64,000 bases of DNA from Nemophila menziesii (GCA_029959085.1 JARWIR010000051.1:2232001-2296000); one strand, 5' to 3'; counted from the stretch's first letter, positions 23,507 to 36,184 are shown. A program made the numbers and translations. The notes: generated by a model not told the origin, from the letters alone.

Positions 23507-23930
23507 ATCTCCACGTATCAACTCCTCATTAACTGGATTTTATTTTGTCAGGTATCCAAACTACTCATGGTCGGGTAGCCGACTGAAATGTGATTTGTGG
23601 TTTTTTAACAACTCTAACCAATCATACACTAACGACTCTTTGTATGTCCTTTGTAGACGTTATATGTTGCTCCTTTGTTAGCCCCACTTTGTTTAGTATG
23701 TGTAATGATGTTTTTAACAATAATTACATGTATCACTATCTAATCACAGTTCATTAGTTTGAGGCGTGTTTAACATGTTTGCATAAGATAGGTGAAAATA
23801 ATGCATATTTGGAGCTATAGTTTATTTGTTTGAGACGTGTTTAACATGTTTTTCAATGAAGTTGAATATCGTGTTATGCTTTATGTTTCTGAAGAATTTA
23901 AGTGTTTTACTTTCTTATTATAAAGTTTAC
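23507..23930. other. Unassigned sequence between copia pieces
   Basis: No gene. Two AGTTTATTTGTTTGAG..GTGTTTAACATG phrases (near 23755 and 23818) form a diverged direct repeat of about 35 bp. Confidence 0.35.
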
Positions 23931-24140
23931 ACATTGATATTATTATTCATTCTCGTACACACCATATAGATATTGACTTTTACTTTTTTTATGAACAAGT
24001 TAATTCTAAACTCTTATTTCTTCTTCATGTACCTTCTCAAATGCTAGTTGTAGATATTTTCACAAAAGGACTTGCTACTGCATTATTTTCTTCCATTGTG
24101 TCCAAACTTTCCTTTTTTAAATATGCTCAATTTGAGGGGG
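23931..24140 (+). pseudogene. Copia RNase H C-terminus and polypurine tract
   Basis: Plus-strand reading with frame breaks gives HSRTHHIDIDFYF-like and VPSQMLVVDIFTKGLATALF segments, the last part of copia RNase H. It closes with AATTTGAGGGGGTGA, a polypurine tract, and TGATAAGCACCCC.. as a possible LTR start. It could be the other end of the gag-bearing element, with the middle of pol deleted, but that is inference. Confidence 0.7.
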
Positions 24141-25372
24141 TGATAAGCACCCCATGATCACACATCATAAAACTCCATCTCATGAGAATAATACTCATAG
24201 ATTAGTTACACAAAGTGACAGAAACAGTTGTAACTTATTAGTTAGTATAGGATATATCATTAGATAATTTGGTTCACTTCTGAAGGTTATGAGGAAACAC
24301 TGTTCAACAGGATAAAAAAAGTAGCATCGCAACATCATTAATGATAATCTGGTTCAATTTTTGATTTGATGCGATGATTTGGTTTGACGATCGTTTGGTT
24401 TATGGTACATCGATTTGGTACTCCTCCAGCTAGCATCAATGATGCTATAGCTACTCTAGCTTTTAGTCCTTAATGCTAATAGTTTTGGTATCGTATGGTG
24501 TTCTAATTCTCTAATGAAACTTCTCTGCAAGAATCCCGCTCAATAGAGGAAGTAAAGTTGCAAAAGCACTAACTACAGGAATTTACACTTGACCTGCTTG
24601 ACCTGCTTGACCCCGGCCTTTTTCCATAAAATTGAACCTCGTGTAAAACACACTAAGTTGAGTGCATTATAATGTTCTTATCATGATTATCATGTACATT
24701 GTACATCACTCAAGATTTTGACTCTAAAAGTCACTTCAAGGAGCACAAATAATGTTACCAGTGCAAGCTTGAGTAGAAATAGGCGAAACTCTGACTTCTC
24801 AAGGCCAAAAGTTAAAAGATCCTTGTTGCTTTCTAATGTTGTTGTTTTGATTGAATGTTCGTGAGCCATTTTTCGGTGAAGGTAACTCTCGATGGAGCAT
24901 AAAAAAAATGAGGAATATAACATCTATGAGCCATTTTAACTCGGGTTATCGATTTCCATATATCTTGATCTACTTTAGTCACTAGAATAACTTCCAATCT
25001 TACTGAGTTAAATCTTCAACTTTTTTTATATATAAATTAACACTATATAACCATTATTAATTTGTCTAAATTTAGGATGACACTCAAAAACAAAGATTAA
25101 ACTATGTTACTAATTCGCACTACATGCCAAAAAGCAAAAACAAAAAGCAAATTAGCACTACTTTTTGTTTGGAACAACTAAACTTAACAAGGTAGTTCTA
25201 ATTTCTACACACAAAAAAAAGTTTAAATTTTGTGCATTGTAATCACTTAGTCAAGGGCATGCTTAGTAATAAAAGTGCAGTAGTTTTTTTTTTTTTATAG
25301 ATCAAACTATAAATAACTGCTAATTATACTCTTTAATTGATCTGTATTAATTCTACTCGCCTCTACCTGTTT
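24141..25372. other. Intergenic; possible LTR remnant at left, no gene
   Basis: Bases 24141-24260 may be the LTR remnant following the copia tail. The rest is AT-rich with no supported ORF. A GACCTGCTT phrase repeats at 24592-24610. Confidence 0.35.
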
Positions 25373-25717
25373 TCATTCACTTATTTTTTCTTCTGCTGCT
25401 GGTTCTTCCTTTGGCGGTTGTGGTGGAGGCGGAGGAGGTGGTAGCGGTGGTGGTGCAGTCGAAACCCCTCCATCAATGCAGCTCCTGCACTTTCTGTCCA
25501 CCCATCCTTCTATATCATGTTCTCCTGTACCACCAAAATGTCGTCCACCACAGAGTCGAGCAATGATCCCACATATTACACCAAGTATTGTAATTACCGC
25601 TAACACAACCACTAGCGTCTCGATTGATCTGTTTGTAGACTGACTTGGTGGTTCCCTAGGTGGCGCCTCCACAAGCGGTGGTAGCAGCTCATTTTGATCA
25701 CCATTCTTCATCACCAT
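25373..25717 (-). CDS. Small plant single-pass membrane protein with Cys-rich box and proline-rich tails
   Basis: A single intact 114-codon frame, ATG at 25717. Residues 1-30 are polar and proline-rich. Residues 32-52 (IETLVVVLAVITILGVICGII) form one clear membrane span. Residues 54-84 hold a compact box with three cysteines, ARLCGGRHF...GEHDIEGWVDRKCRSCIDGG. Residues 88-102 are almost pure proline, followed by an acidic tail. This arrangement is that of a plant-specific family usually annotated only as 'transmembrane protein' or proline-rich protein; its function is not known to me. A TATA-like ATAAATTT on the coding strand lies about 50-60 bp upstream (25766-25777). The gene looks real because box and span are conserved and the frame is clean. 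It probably has no intron. Confidence 0.85.
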   Translation of the reverse strand: MVMKNGDQNELLPPLVEAPPREPPSQSTNRSIETLVVVLAVITILGVICGIIARLCGGRHFGGTGEHDIEGWVDRKCRSCIDGGVSTAPPPLPPPPPPPQPPKEEPAAEEKISE

Positions 25718-26676
25718 TTTAAAAAACCAAGAACAAAGTATGTAAACTATATACGAGATCGGCCTAAATTTATAACTAAATAATGTAAAAAGGTCGAAAG
25801 ACAGTAAAATATGAAGGAGGTCTCAGGGATGAGAGTGAACGAAAATGATGCTATAGCCTACAATATAGATATCACAAGAGAATGGGATAGCCTAAAATGG
25901 TACTATAACAAATTTTTGAATTATTTGATTCAAATATTAAACAAATTGAATAAAGGGAAATCCAAAATAGGATTCCACCTTTGAAAACACTGTGTCCGTG
26001 ACTTTTCCTGCCTTGAATGTTCTTTAATTATGTTTGTAATATCTTATCAATATATCTTTTATTTACTTTATGTATTTTAGGGGTTTCGATATATTTTTAA
26101 TTCAAGTGGTTTTGTCTTTTGAGGTGCGAAACATAATTGGCCCCAAAAAGTATATACCTTCACCATATTAATATCAATTACTGCTAAGATGTGTTTTTTA
26201 AGTTAATTTTTTTTTGACAATGTATAAGTTATAACTGAAATGCATTGAAAATAAATGGTGATTACTAAATACATTCATTGATTTCATTCCATGTTTTTCT
26301 GATCGTTATAACTAGAGGTTAGTTTACCCAACTAAAAGTATAGGTTATGCACCTAAACAACATGTTTAGGAGTTGGTGTTTAGAAATTTAGTTTGCTCTC
26401 GTATTCTTATTTTTATGAATGAAAAGAAATATACTTTTAAAAAAAAAGATTAAGTTACAAATATCAAAATATAAGGGGATTTAACTTCAAAGTACTTAAC
26501 AAAATTAGAACAATTACATGTATGAATATTAAGATTCACACAGGTATAGGATGAGAACAATTTCTCACTCTTTATGTTTTTTTTGGTTGAATTTGCTTTG
26601 AAACTTCAAACATCTCCTCTTATATGCAACCTTCTACATCGATTACTATACATCCAATCATTCTTTATACAATTAA
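25718..26676. other. Upstream region of the membrane-protein gene, otherwise no gene
   Basis: The first 200 bases should contain the promoter of the minus-strand gene. I see no other ORF, RNA gene or complete repeat. Confidence 0.4.
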
Positions 26677-27080
26677 GAGTAAATACCACTTTTGCCCCTA
26701 GGTTTATACCCAATTGACAGGTTGCCCCCTAAGTCTTAAAATGCGCCTTCTTGCCCCCTAAGATTTAGTCTTGTGCCCCGTTACCCCCTGGTCGTGTTTT
26801 CCGTCCATATTTTCCGTTAAATCTGACGTGGCATTTCCATGTCACCTTTTTTTTGTTTTTTTATAATCCTAATCTTAATTAAGTATTTATTTAAATGGCA
26901 AAACAGGTTTTTTAATAATTGTTTTGATATTAATATTAAAAATAATAAAATAAAAAAAACCACCCACCCCAAACCCCCCCTCCCCACCCCACCCCACCCC
27001 CGGAACCCCTTCCCCTCCTTCGTCTTCCCCATCTTCTTCTTCTTCTTCTCCGTTTCTGTTTCTTCCAAAAAAGAATTTGT
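26677..27080. mobile_element. Solo terminal repeat of the element-A Mutator-like family
   Basis: It starts GAGTAAATACCACTTTTGCC and runs through the same C-rich blocks, the GACGTGGCATTTCCATGTC segment, the C-run and the CTTCTTCTTC..CGTTTCTG..TTCCAAAA stretch seen at 2763-3110. No inverted partner was found before 30441, so the element is truncated to one end. Confidence 0.75.
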
Positions 27081-28358
27081 TGCAGTGGTGACTTTCGGTA
27101 CTTGTATGCTTATGGGTATACCACTTGAAACAGGAAAAGTAAATTTATATGATTAATTTTGAAGTAAATTTTGTAATATTATATTTCTATTAGTACTAAG
27201 TATTTGATCTTATGGTTAGGTGGATACTTATATTTCTTGTCTTATTTTTTGTCGTTTTTTAATTGTGTGATTCAAAAGATATATATTCTTGTGAATGATT
27301 GTTGAGTTGTATAAAATAGGGGGAATGCAAATTAGTTATGACTGAGAACCGACCGGCCCAACTGAATCTAACAACCAATTATCTTTTGGTGTTTTTTCAA
27401 CAAAGAACACGATCGATATTATAGGTCATATCTTTTATATATGTCGGCCCAAACGTTTACTTAAGTTTTATCTTTCTAACCTAACCTAGTTGTATAACCT
27501 ACTATATAAGCTTTTTTTTCTATACCCTAATACATACCTCCTCACTCTGAAATTCTTTCAGTTCAACTTTTTATTTCTAGTCTTTTTTTCTCTGTAAAAT
27601 TTTAAGGGCCAATTATTCATACAAGTTTTAAATCAAGAAACGATAAATCGTCACACAAATGTAGCGAAAAATTCCTTTGAAGATGAAGAAACAAAAGAAG
27701 AAGAAATCATATATTTTTTTTGGTCAGTAAGATTTTGAGCATTTATCAAATATATGTTGTGTACGATATATGGTTTTATTATGTTAAATATTATAAATCT
27801 GAGATTTTCTTATTCAATTTCTGTTTTTTAAAATTTTACAAATTTGTAAATCAATTATAATTTTTATATTTGTTACATACATTCATATATCAATTATAAT
27901 TGATAGTACATTTTGTACTACAACCCTTCTCATCTGATAGAAAAGGATCCCTGATCCTGAACCGATCTTACCTGGGATCGCAATTCCCAAGTTTGTGCTT
28001 GAAGAGCGGATTCAATTGTATTGTACTAATCTAAAATTTTAATTTTATATATATTTTTACATATATAAGACAAATAGACCTAGATTTAAATCTAAATTAA
28101 TATTTATAACAATTAATATCTTTGTTTTATTCTGAATAACCCAAAACCAAACTATAAAAAAAAAAAAAAAAAAAAATTTATTTGTGCCTTTTTAGAAACC
28201 TTTTATATTTAATTTTTTCCCTTAATTTTTTCCGTTATGATTCTTTTCTTTTTCTTTTTTTGGTAATAAACTAACTTATACTCACTCCTAAAGGTTAAAC
28301 ATTTTGGTATAATTCAAACAATATGATCTATTCACAATCACATATACATAATATACAA

Positions 28359-28362
<4 letters not shown>

Positions 28363-28423
<61 letters not shown>
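28363..28423. repeat. (AT)n microsatellite, ~30 units
   Basis: An uninterrupted TA/AT run of about 60 bases. Confidence 0.95.
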
Positions 28424-28426
<3 letters not shown>

Positions 28427-28628
28427 TATTTTTGAATATTTTTAAATGTACTTTACTAAAATATGATTTCTATTACTTTATTTACAAATAGGGAATATAA
28501 CAAATTCATGTGAAATCGTATGAAGTGGATTAAATGTTCCTTTAATCGTGTGACAGGTTATAAATTTTGTAAAGAAAATTTATAATTAATATGACAAGAA
28601 CGTTGATCATTTCATTTCAATCAAGTAA

Positions 28629-28733
<105 letters not shown>

Positions 28734-29670
28734 TTCCTTGATTTTTTTTTAAATATAATATAGTAGTAATAGTTAAATACGTTGACTTACCATACGCCAT
28801 ATATACCCAATGAGTCACACTTTTGTCTCGTGAACACTATAATGATAACATGGTGACCTATAGATAACACCCTAACCGTAATATCAGAGTCATCCCAAAG
28901 TAGTTGGGTTCTCGTTTTATAAGTCACTTCTTCTACTCTTGTTGAATTTTTTTCCATAGTTTTCAAATGATGTCATTAGCCTTGTTTCTGGTAACTAGTG
29001 ACTCCACGGTGAATGTTACCCACACAAGTTAGATGTATATCATTTCCCGAACCACCTCGTAAAAAATTAATGTCCACGCTATATGCCATTTCCATACCAA
29101 AATATTTAATGGATGAGACACACTTTCCAGTATGTATGTATTTTTAGTTGAACATTCTAGTTAAACTTGGCGATTCAAGAAAATAACCTTAGATTTATGG
29201 TGTTTTCATAATTATATAGTCACTCCATCGTTCTTATCGGGTGATAAATACGTCTCAGTACTTTGTACGGATAACAAACAAAGGACTTCATTCAAATAAC
29301 GAGGCTTTACTAGCACCGCATTATGCATCCCTAATAACACTTCCACTATTGTACATGATCTGTGATTGGAACTTTCAGGCCCTGGAATTGCACATTGATG
29401 TTTGGATTTTCAAGGACTTTCTTCTATAGTTTTACCTCTAACTCCATTACCGGTTTCTAGACAACATCTACTAATTCTTTATTTTCCTCAATACTCATCA
29501 AAATATCCCAATTTGCACACCTACTTCACCCATCCGCGTTTTTCACTAATGACAGTTATAGTGTTGTAAATTTTCAAGTGTATCATTCGTTCATCTACTG
29601 ATATAATTTCTTGTAAGTTTTAGTCAACATTGTTTAGACCTTAAGTAATTATAAGAACATGATATTGTAG

Positions 29671-29965
29671 GGCCCGAGTCAGGAACAAAGGAAGGAGATC
29701 CAGACTTTGAATCTCTTTCTAGTGGAAGGTGCTCACCCCCTCAAGAAAACAAAGGTCAAATCTAATCTTTTCATAATTATCCTTTCATTTATTTAATTGA
29801 GGGTACTTATAATTATATAAAAATAATGATCAATTCTAAGGCGCACACATATATTTACAGGCTAGTGTGTCATGTGAGCACACATCTACATCCACATCAA
29901 CTTCAAGTATGCGGGCTTCGGAGGAAGAACCAGATCTTTCACTATCTCTCAAGCATCTTATTTGA
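29671..29965 (+). CDS. Candidate terminal exons of an unknown gene with an EAR-like DLSLSL tail
   Basis: Exon-like block 29671-29754 (84 nt) follows GATATTGTAG and precedes a GT. Block 29861-29965 follows TTTACAG and ends in TGA. Read in phase 0 they join cleanly. The first contains KEIQTLNLFLVEGAHPLKK; the second is Ser/Thr-rich (HTSTSTSTSSMRASEEEP), then DLSLSLKHLI and stop. DLSLSL fits the EAR repression motif LxLxL of plant transcriptional regulators. TLNLFL is a distant echo of the TLxLFP WUS-box, but no homeodomain was found upstream. An AATAAA about 100 bp downstream fits a 3' UTR. I do not recognise the gene, and it may be only a fragment. Confidence 0.35.
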
Positions 29966-30440
29966 TGTTTGATTACTTAAGGATGTTTTTCAGTGTCTAT
30001 TTTAGTTTTATTGTCTTGTTCTTTCTTATGTTTACAATATTCAAAGTAATGAAATCAATTTATCGATAAATAAAACCATGTAAAACATTAAGGGTATATG
30101 ATTTCAAGGTTTGTAAAACTATTATTACAGTCTTATTTTGATGGTTAAATTAGTTTTGTATTACCTACATGAGACGCATTTCCACCTCTGATTATTGCAG
30201 CAGTTCCAGGATCAAGTTCCACAACTGTTTCAAAATTTTGGAAAGGCATTCAACAACTCCTTCGAGACTTGCATCAGTCATCTCGAGAGTTGTTCCACAT
30301 GTCCTACACTATGGCGCACCTCTAGTGTAAAGATTCTCCGCAATCTATAGATTTCCCCACACCGCGTACCACAAGAATACCTTAACCTTAGAGCAAAATT
30401 AAATTCCATTTGAACTCCTCACTACAAGATTATATGTTAA
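29966..30440. other. Probable 3' UTR then spacer
   Basis: Contains AATAAAACC near 30067, a possible poly(A) signal for the preceding exons. No ORF. Its last nine bases, ATATGTTAA (30432-30440), are the target duplication of the next element. Confidence 0.4.
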
Positions 30441-31916
30441 GAGTAAATAACACTTTTGCCCCCTGTGTTTATACGCGATTGACAGGTTGCCTCCTAACTC
30501 TTAAAATGCGCCTCGATGCCCCCTAAGATTTAGTTTTGTGACCCGTTACCCCCTACTGCGTGTTCCGTCCGTTTTTCACCGTTAAAATTGACGTGGCATT
30601 TCCACGTCACATTTTTTTTTTTTAAATCCAGATGTTAATTAATTATTTAATTAAGATTAAAAGAAGGGTAAATTAGGTTTTTTATAATAGTTTAAATATT
30701 ATTAAATAACAATGATAAAATAACATCCCCACCCCCACCCAACCGCACCCCCTACCCCCCCTCCTTCTTCTTCTTCCCCTTCTTCTTCCCCGCTGCAACT
30801 CCTTTTCTTAAAAAAAAAAAAAAAAAACATCACCATTGAAGCTTCTTCCCCTTCTTATTAGTTGGCGCTTCAAGCTCTTCCAACTTAGGCATTTAAGATC
30901 ATGAATAATGTTCGTTGGCGAAGAACAATATTCGACTTAATTAAGGACTAATGGAGCAGCCTAGGCTGATTAATGACCATCTCTATCACTTGTAAATCTA
31001 ACGACTGGTGGTTCGTTGATGTCGTGATTTGTCGGAGCTTCACTGTTCGAAGCTAAATAGAACAACATCACCATTGAAGCTTTATGGATGACCTGCTTCT
31101 TCATGTCCTCGACGTTTGACCATGGCTGCGAGATCCGTTCTAAGCACGCCATGGAAGATTCGAGATTGGTTAGACTCCGTCCGTTCAAGATCTATGAAAA
31201 CAGAGCCATGGAATAAAGTTCTGTGAATCACAATGTATGGAGAAGACATAATCTAGAGAGCTCCGTGGACAAGATCTGAAGAGCAATGGTGGTTTTTTGG
31301 TTCTACACTATTGGTCAGCGCCAAGGTTTACCCCTTCCTGGAGGAACCTGGTTGATTTCTGTACCTAAAATAAATTATCACAAGATACAAGGTCCTTAGT
31401 TAAACGATTTGTGTAGGTATTTTGTGGAAAAAGAAATAAAAAATAATCTAGTGTTTGCTTGAAGCGCCAACTAATAAGAAGGGGAAGAAGCTTCAATGGT
31501 GATGTTGAAGCTTCAATGGTGATGTTTTTTTTTTTTTTTTTTAAGAAAAGGAGTTGCAGCGGGGAAGAAGAAGGGGAAGAAGAAGAAGGAGAGGGGGGGG
31601 GGGGGGGTAGGGGGTGCGGTGGGGTGGGGGTGGGGATGTTATTTTATCATTTTTATTTAATAATATTTAAACTATTATAAAAAACCTAATTTACCCTTAC
31701 TTTAATCTTAATTAAATAATTAATTAACATCTGGATTAAAAAAAAATGTGACATGGAAATGCCACGTCATTTTTAACGGCGAAAATGGACGGAACACGCA
31801 GTAGGGGGTAACGGGTCACAAAACTAAATCTTAGGGGGCATCGAGGCGCATTTTAAGAGTTAGGGGGCAACCTGTCAATCGCGTATAAACCCAGGGGGCA
31901 AAAGTGTCATTTACTC
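30441..31916. mobile_element. Complete Mutator-like element C of the element-A family, exact 9-bp target duplication
   Basis: Ends GAGTAAATAACAC and its inverse bound inverted repeats of about 435 bp (30441-30876 and 31457-31916). ATATGTTAA flanks both sides exactly (30432-30440 and 31917-31925). The inverted repeats share the C-rich motif blocks of elements at 2763 and 26677. The 580-bp centre (30877-31456) is less AT-rich and unlike the repeats. It holds a 72-codon minus-strand frame (30970-31188) of no known family, a possible captured gene scrap (Pack-MULE). No transposase. Confidence 0.88.
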
Positions 31917-32119
31917 ATATGTTAATTTTACCTAAAAATTACCGGAGGATTCATAGTTCTACCAGTACAACACACTTTGGTCATTATTCATTATGCATTT
32001 CTATGATTTTTACACACATTAGTGAGTCCAGCAGTCTTGGTTCCGAGTTTAAAAAAATACTCTTGGAAGTATATTTGCTAGACAGACGTAAAGAGAATCA
32101 CTTGAGTATCTTGGAGTAT
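31917..32119. other. Spacer
   Basis: Begins with the target duplication; nothing recognised. Confidence 0.4.
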
Positions 32120-32400
32120 TTTTCACCCCAATTTGGAAAGGAGAGCCTTATTGTAGCTTATCGCATCTCTGAAACCAGGGCCCCCTTCCACTTTAGACCT
32201 ACACAATTTGTTTATCCGAAGCGATCCATTTAAGTGTTCGTACTTACTTTGACGAATTCTGATAAAATCCCGAATATTATGATCAATCTCATTACAGACG
32301 TGAACTGGGAGTTTCATTGCCTGCATAATATATGTCAGATTAGTTGTCATGATCGACTGTTTGAGTGTTATTCGCCTAGAACGAGACAAGTTTTGCACCT
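32120..32400 (-). pseudogene. LINE RT C-terminal fragment
   Basis: The minus-strand frame reads YIMQAMKLPVHVCNEIDHNIRDF then SKVEGGPGFRDAISYNKALLSK, the thumb/connection part of a plant LINE RT (family form GGLGFR..N.ALL.K). About 90 codons remain, with no ends. Confidence 0.8.
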
Positions 32401-32827
32401 TTTGGTATGGTAAGCTGTTGTTTTTCTCTTTCCTAAAACATTATGTGGTAGCTATTAGAGAGAAATGTATCTTTATCTCGGGTAAGACAATCATATGAGT
32501 TTAAGGAGGTATAAAAGCACGACATCCATAATATGAGGCAAGTGTCGAACCTTCAAAGCTCGATAAAAAAAGGACATGAAAAAGGGAAGATCACCCACTA
32601 ATTCCTTGTAAGGTTGTTGCACTAACATGGTCCATCAAGTAAAGATGTGGTCGATGGGCCAGTTGAAAACGGTTCATGAGATAGCCACTATAGTGGCTAT
32701 CCTCTAGGAAACTACTTTAGATCGTGGGTGTTTGAGATAAATAGGAAAAATACGAACAAGAAGAGATAAATCATGTAATCATAGACTTTTTACGCCATAA
32801 GTTTGCAATAAAGAATTTAGTGTAAAT
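32401..32827. other. Spacer, no gene
   Basis: Nothing recognised; the last eight bases are the target duplication of the following hAT element. Confidence 0.4.
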
Positions 32828-35456
32828 TAGGGCTGCACAAAAAAACCACCAACCCGCAAAACCGCAAAAAACCGACCCAACCCAACCGAGCAGTCCATGG
32901 TTTGTTATGGACCCAATATTTTTTTTCATGGTTTTGGGTTGGTTTGCTGTTTTGGAGAAGCCCAAACCGCGGGTAACCGACCCAACCCGCGGTTTGGCCC
33001 AATATTTTTTTTATATATAACCCTAATATATAACTCAGTGATGTCTCCCTAAATGATCTAATATTATGCCCTTGGGAGACATCATTTTTGGTGTTTATTT
33101 GATTAATTTAATAGACTTTTGGGCTAAATATGCAATAATCCGAATTTCCTCTTTTATTTCTAGTATTTTTGATTTATTAAACTTTTGCGCGTAATATTGC
33201 TTGTTTTAGTGAAAAGTTTGTAGGTTTTGAATATTAGCAAGGAGAGGAATCCGAGAATAAAGTCAAAGATCGTGTAATGAAGTCAAAGCTTGAAGATAAA
33301 TCCCGAAAAGAATTATATTTTGAAGCTGCAAATCTGGAAAACAGGCCAAAGATTGCTGATTTCGAGGCACTTACGAGTTGATTTAGCCGCTGACCTTTGA
33401 AAGATTATATTCCTTATCGCGTTACGGAAATTTAGCAAGTGATTTGAGGTCAATCGGAGTTATAACGAATCGGCTAGAGCTGTTCTAGTGGAGGTGGTGC
33501 AGCAGTTACGGGATTTTGGGTTTAATTATGGACTTGGGCTTTTCTAAAATGGCTTTTTATTTAAAATAAAACCTTAGTCCGAATTTACTAGTATAAATAG
33601 GCCTTTAGACCTTATTATTTCTCACCTCTCATTTTATTCTTCAAATTAAAAAATCCTTAGAAGAGAGCGTCCAGAGAAGAAGCAGAAACAAGGAAAAGAA
33701 GAAGCAAGAGCTGGAGACGGTCTATATCTTCGATTCTCAGCCAATTCAACTCCATAATTAGGTTCTCTGTATTTTTATTTTTGTAAAACAATATGAGTCT
33801 TATTTCTTTTAAATTAGTTTTGTTTTCAATTAATATGAGCTAAACATAATTAGTGCTTGAGAACGCATAATGGGTTAATCCCAATTTGATTTCGTTTTAT
33901 ACATTTGGATTTGGGATAATTATTATTTACATCAAATTGGGTAAAGTGTATTTTTCTTTAATTTGCATTTTAAATTACTATTATTGACGTAATTAACCAA
34001 TGATAGGATTTAGTATCTAGGCTAATCCAATTAGTGGCGATTGGATCACCTTGACGGGGGGTTTAGGTACCGAACTAGTTAATGAATGTAGGTTAGAAAT
34101 TATTTGACTCTGACGAGCTTAATTAAACCTATGGCCTATTGGGTAATTTAAATTTCAACACTTGAGAGTGGACTATAATCACCCTGACGGGGTTTGTAGC
34201 ATTTGAGAGTTGCTCCTTAGTCCACCCTGACAGGGGTAAGGAAATTATAGAATCCCGACCAATACAAATTTACCGATTTGTCCCTTAAACAATGTATGAA
34301 ATGAATGATAGTTAGGAAAACCCTTGCGTCTCTCAAGTACTACCTGCTCATATATGCGTTTACTTGCGTCTTAGTTATTTATTTACATTTTCGCATTAGT
34401 CTTTCATTACTTAGGATTGATACAAAAACAAAACCAATCATATTACTTTTATTTGCTTTCATAAGTGCAATCAATCATTAATAGATAAGCATTGTAGTCA
34501 ACCATCCCGTCCTTGGAACGAATCTGTTTTATCACTATTATTACTTGGGACAACCGTACACTTGCGGTTGTGGTTCTCTTTACTTATTGCATTTATTTTA
34601 GAACACACAAAGGACCACCACTCAGCCCAGCAATAGTATTAATTTTTATTTAAAAAGCCCAATAACACAACACAGTCCAGCCCAAATGATCCATATATAA
34701 ACTCTTTTCTCCCAAACAACTTTCATTTCTCTTCTTCTCTATTTTTTGGTTCGCAGACTCATCCTCCCAACAAAAAAACCCAAAAGCATCTGTATGACAA
34801 AAAAACAAAAAACCCTAAGCATCTCATTCCATGGCCGCCGCTAGCCTTCTTCTCAACCCCAACACTTCACAACCCAGCCTTCTCCTTCACCTACCAAGCC
34901 ACCCTCCTGCCAGATCTCCATGTCGGCCGAACAACTACCGCGGCCCCCTCCACAGCCAGGCCCAATCCACGTTCCTTTTCACACTCCTTATGCAGGTGAA
35001 GAATTTGCTGCCTTTTTTGAGACCCAAGCCTTGTGGGATTTGCTGGATCCAGGCCCAATCAACTACCGAACAACTACCGCGGCCGCCGAACCATTCTATT
35101 GCCGCCTTTTCTGAGACCCAAGCCTAATGGGATTTGCTGGATCCAGGCTTTATGCGGTCTTTTTATGTTAAATTCATTGATTTTGTAATGTGTATTATAA
35201 TTTTGTTGTAAATAAATTTTTAGCCAGATTATCTTTTCTTTACAAATGTGGTGTTCTTGATTTTTATAATATTAAAAAATAGACTTTGACCATTTGTTGA
35301 CCAAACCCGCACCCGATCCGAATCCGACCAACCCGAATCCGAAAACCAATACAGTGTTTGGGTTGGTTCTCGGTTTTCAATTATTGAAACCCGCACTTGC
35401 GGGTTGGTTGCATATTTTAGCCCGCGGGTCGGATACCCGACCCGTGTGCAGCCCTA
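32828..35456. mobile_element. Non-autonomous hAT element with exact 8-bp target duplication, split by a solo LTR
   Basis: Ends TAGGGCTGCACA and the inverse TGTGCAGCCCTA are flanked exactly by GTGTAAAT (32820-32827 and 35457-35464). The 8-bp duplication and TAGGGCTGCA ends are typical of plant hAT elements. Subterminal regions are rich in AACCCGC/GCGGGT repeats on both sides (32850-32990 and 35300-35450). Without the inserted LTR (33039-34620) and one copy of its 5-bp duplication it would be about 1.04 kb. It has no transposase. The proline-rich frame at 34831-35127 has internal duplication around AACTACCGCGGCC and looks non-coding. Confidence 0.9.
33039..34620 (+). mobile_element. Solo LTR of the GATGTCTCC family (1582 bp), exact 5-bp target duplication
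   Basis: Starts TGATGTCTCCC, ends AAGGACCACCA, with canonical TG..CA ends. CTCAG flanks both sides (33034-33038 and 34621-34625). A TATAAATA box at 33592-33599 precedes a purine-rich AAGAAG stretch, giving a U3/R layout. GC-rich CACCCTGACGGGG-type segments lie at 34050, 34190 and 34240. It is the only copy of this family here with intact ends and so defines the family. Solo form implies LTR-LTR recombination. Confidence 0.88.
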
Positions 35457-35552
35457 GTGTAAATACACTCAAATCTCCATGTACGATTACCCATGTGTCA
35501 CTGTACCCTTACTTTTTAAAAAATGCTCTTTTACTTCTTGTACACAAATTTT

Positions 35553-36151
35553 GGAGTTTTTTTTATTTGTAACATATTTTAAAAAAATAATTGCAACAAA
35601 AACTTATTCAGTAAAATAATTGCAGAACTAACATATAGGCGCCCTTCCGAGGAGTGCCTCCTTCTTTTAGTCAACCCATTAGTTTAATAGCCCACTAATT
35701 AATCTAATTCAGAGGCGCTCCTTTGAAGAGCGCCTTAATTTAAAAAAATATCCTCCTTGGCCACCGATCTGACATTAGTATTATACAAGTTTTACTAATC
35801 CTTCTTTATAAAAAATTTAAAATAATAAAGCTTTATTCAAATGGTAATTACTATATATGTTTAAACTAAATAATTATCATTGAATAAAAATTTTATAAAA
35901 TTCTTTTTTATAATTGTTACAGTAAGAGCTATACATTGATTTATATAAAAAAAAGGTTAGCTCACCTCAATACAGTGCATCACTTCTCAAGATTGTATAA
36001 CCAAATAGATATTTATTAAAATGCAGCAAATTGCTCTGGTTAAAAAAAGAAATCACTTCTCCGAATTGGGTCAAATGGGTATTTACGGCAAAACAATAAA
36101 AAAAGTATAACAAATTGCTCACTTCAACAGCGCATAGTTAAATTAGATAAT

Positions 36152-36184
<33 letters not shown>

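Noticed and set aside
28140..28180. A-run as a LINE or SINE tail
   Set aside because: No coding tail, box motifs or flanking duplication found nearby.
29671..29965. WOX gene tail based on TLNLFL
   Set aside because: The WUS-box match is imperfect and no homeodomain codons were found upstream.
34831..35127. Proline-rich 98-codon ORF in the hAT
   Set aside because: It lies in non-autonomous element sequence with an internal duplication and competing frames; no domain.
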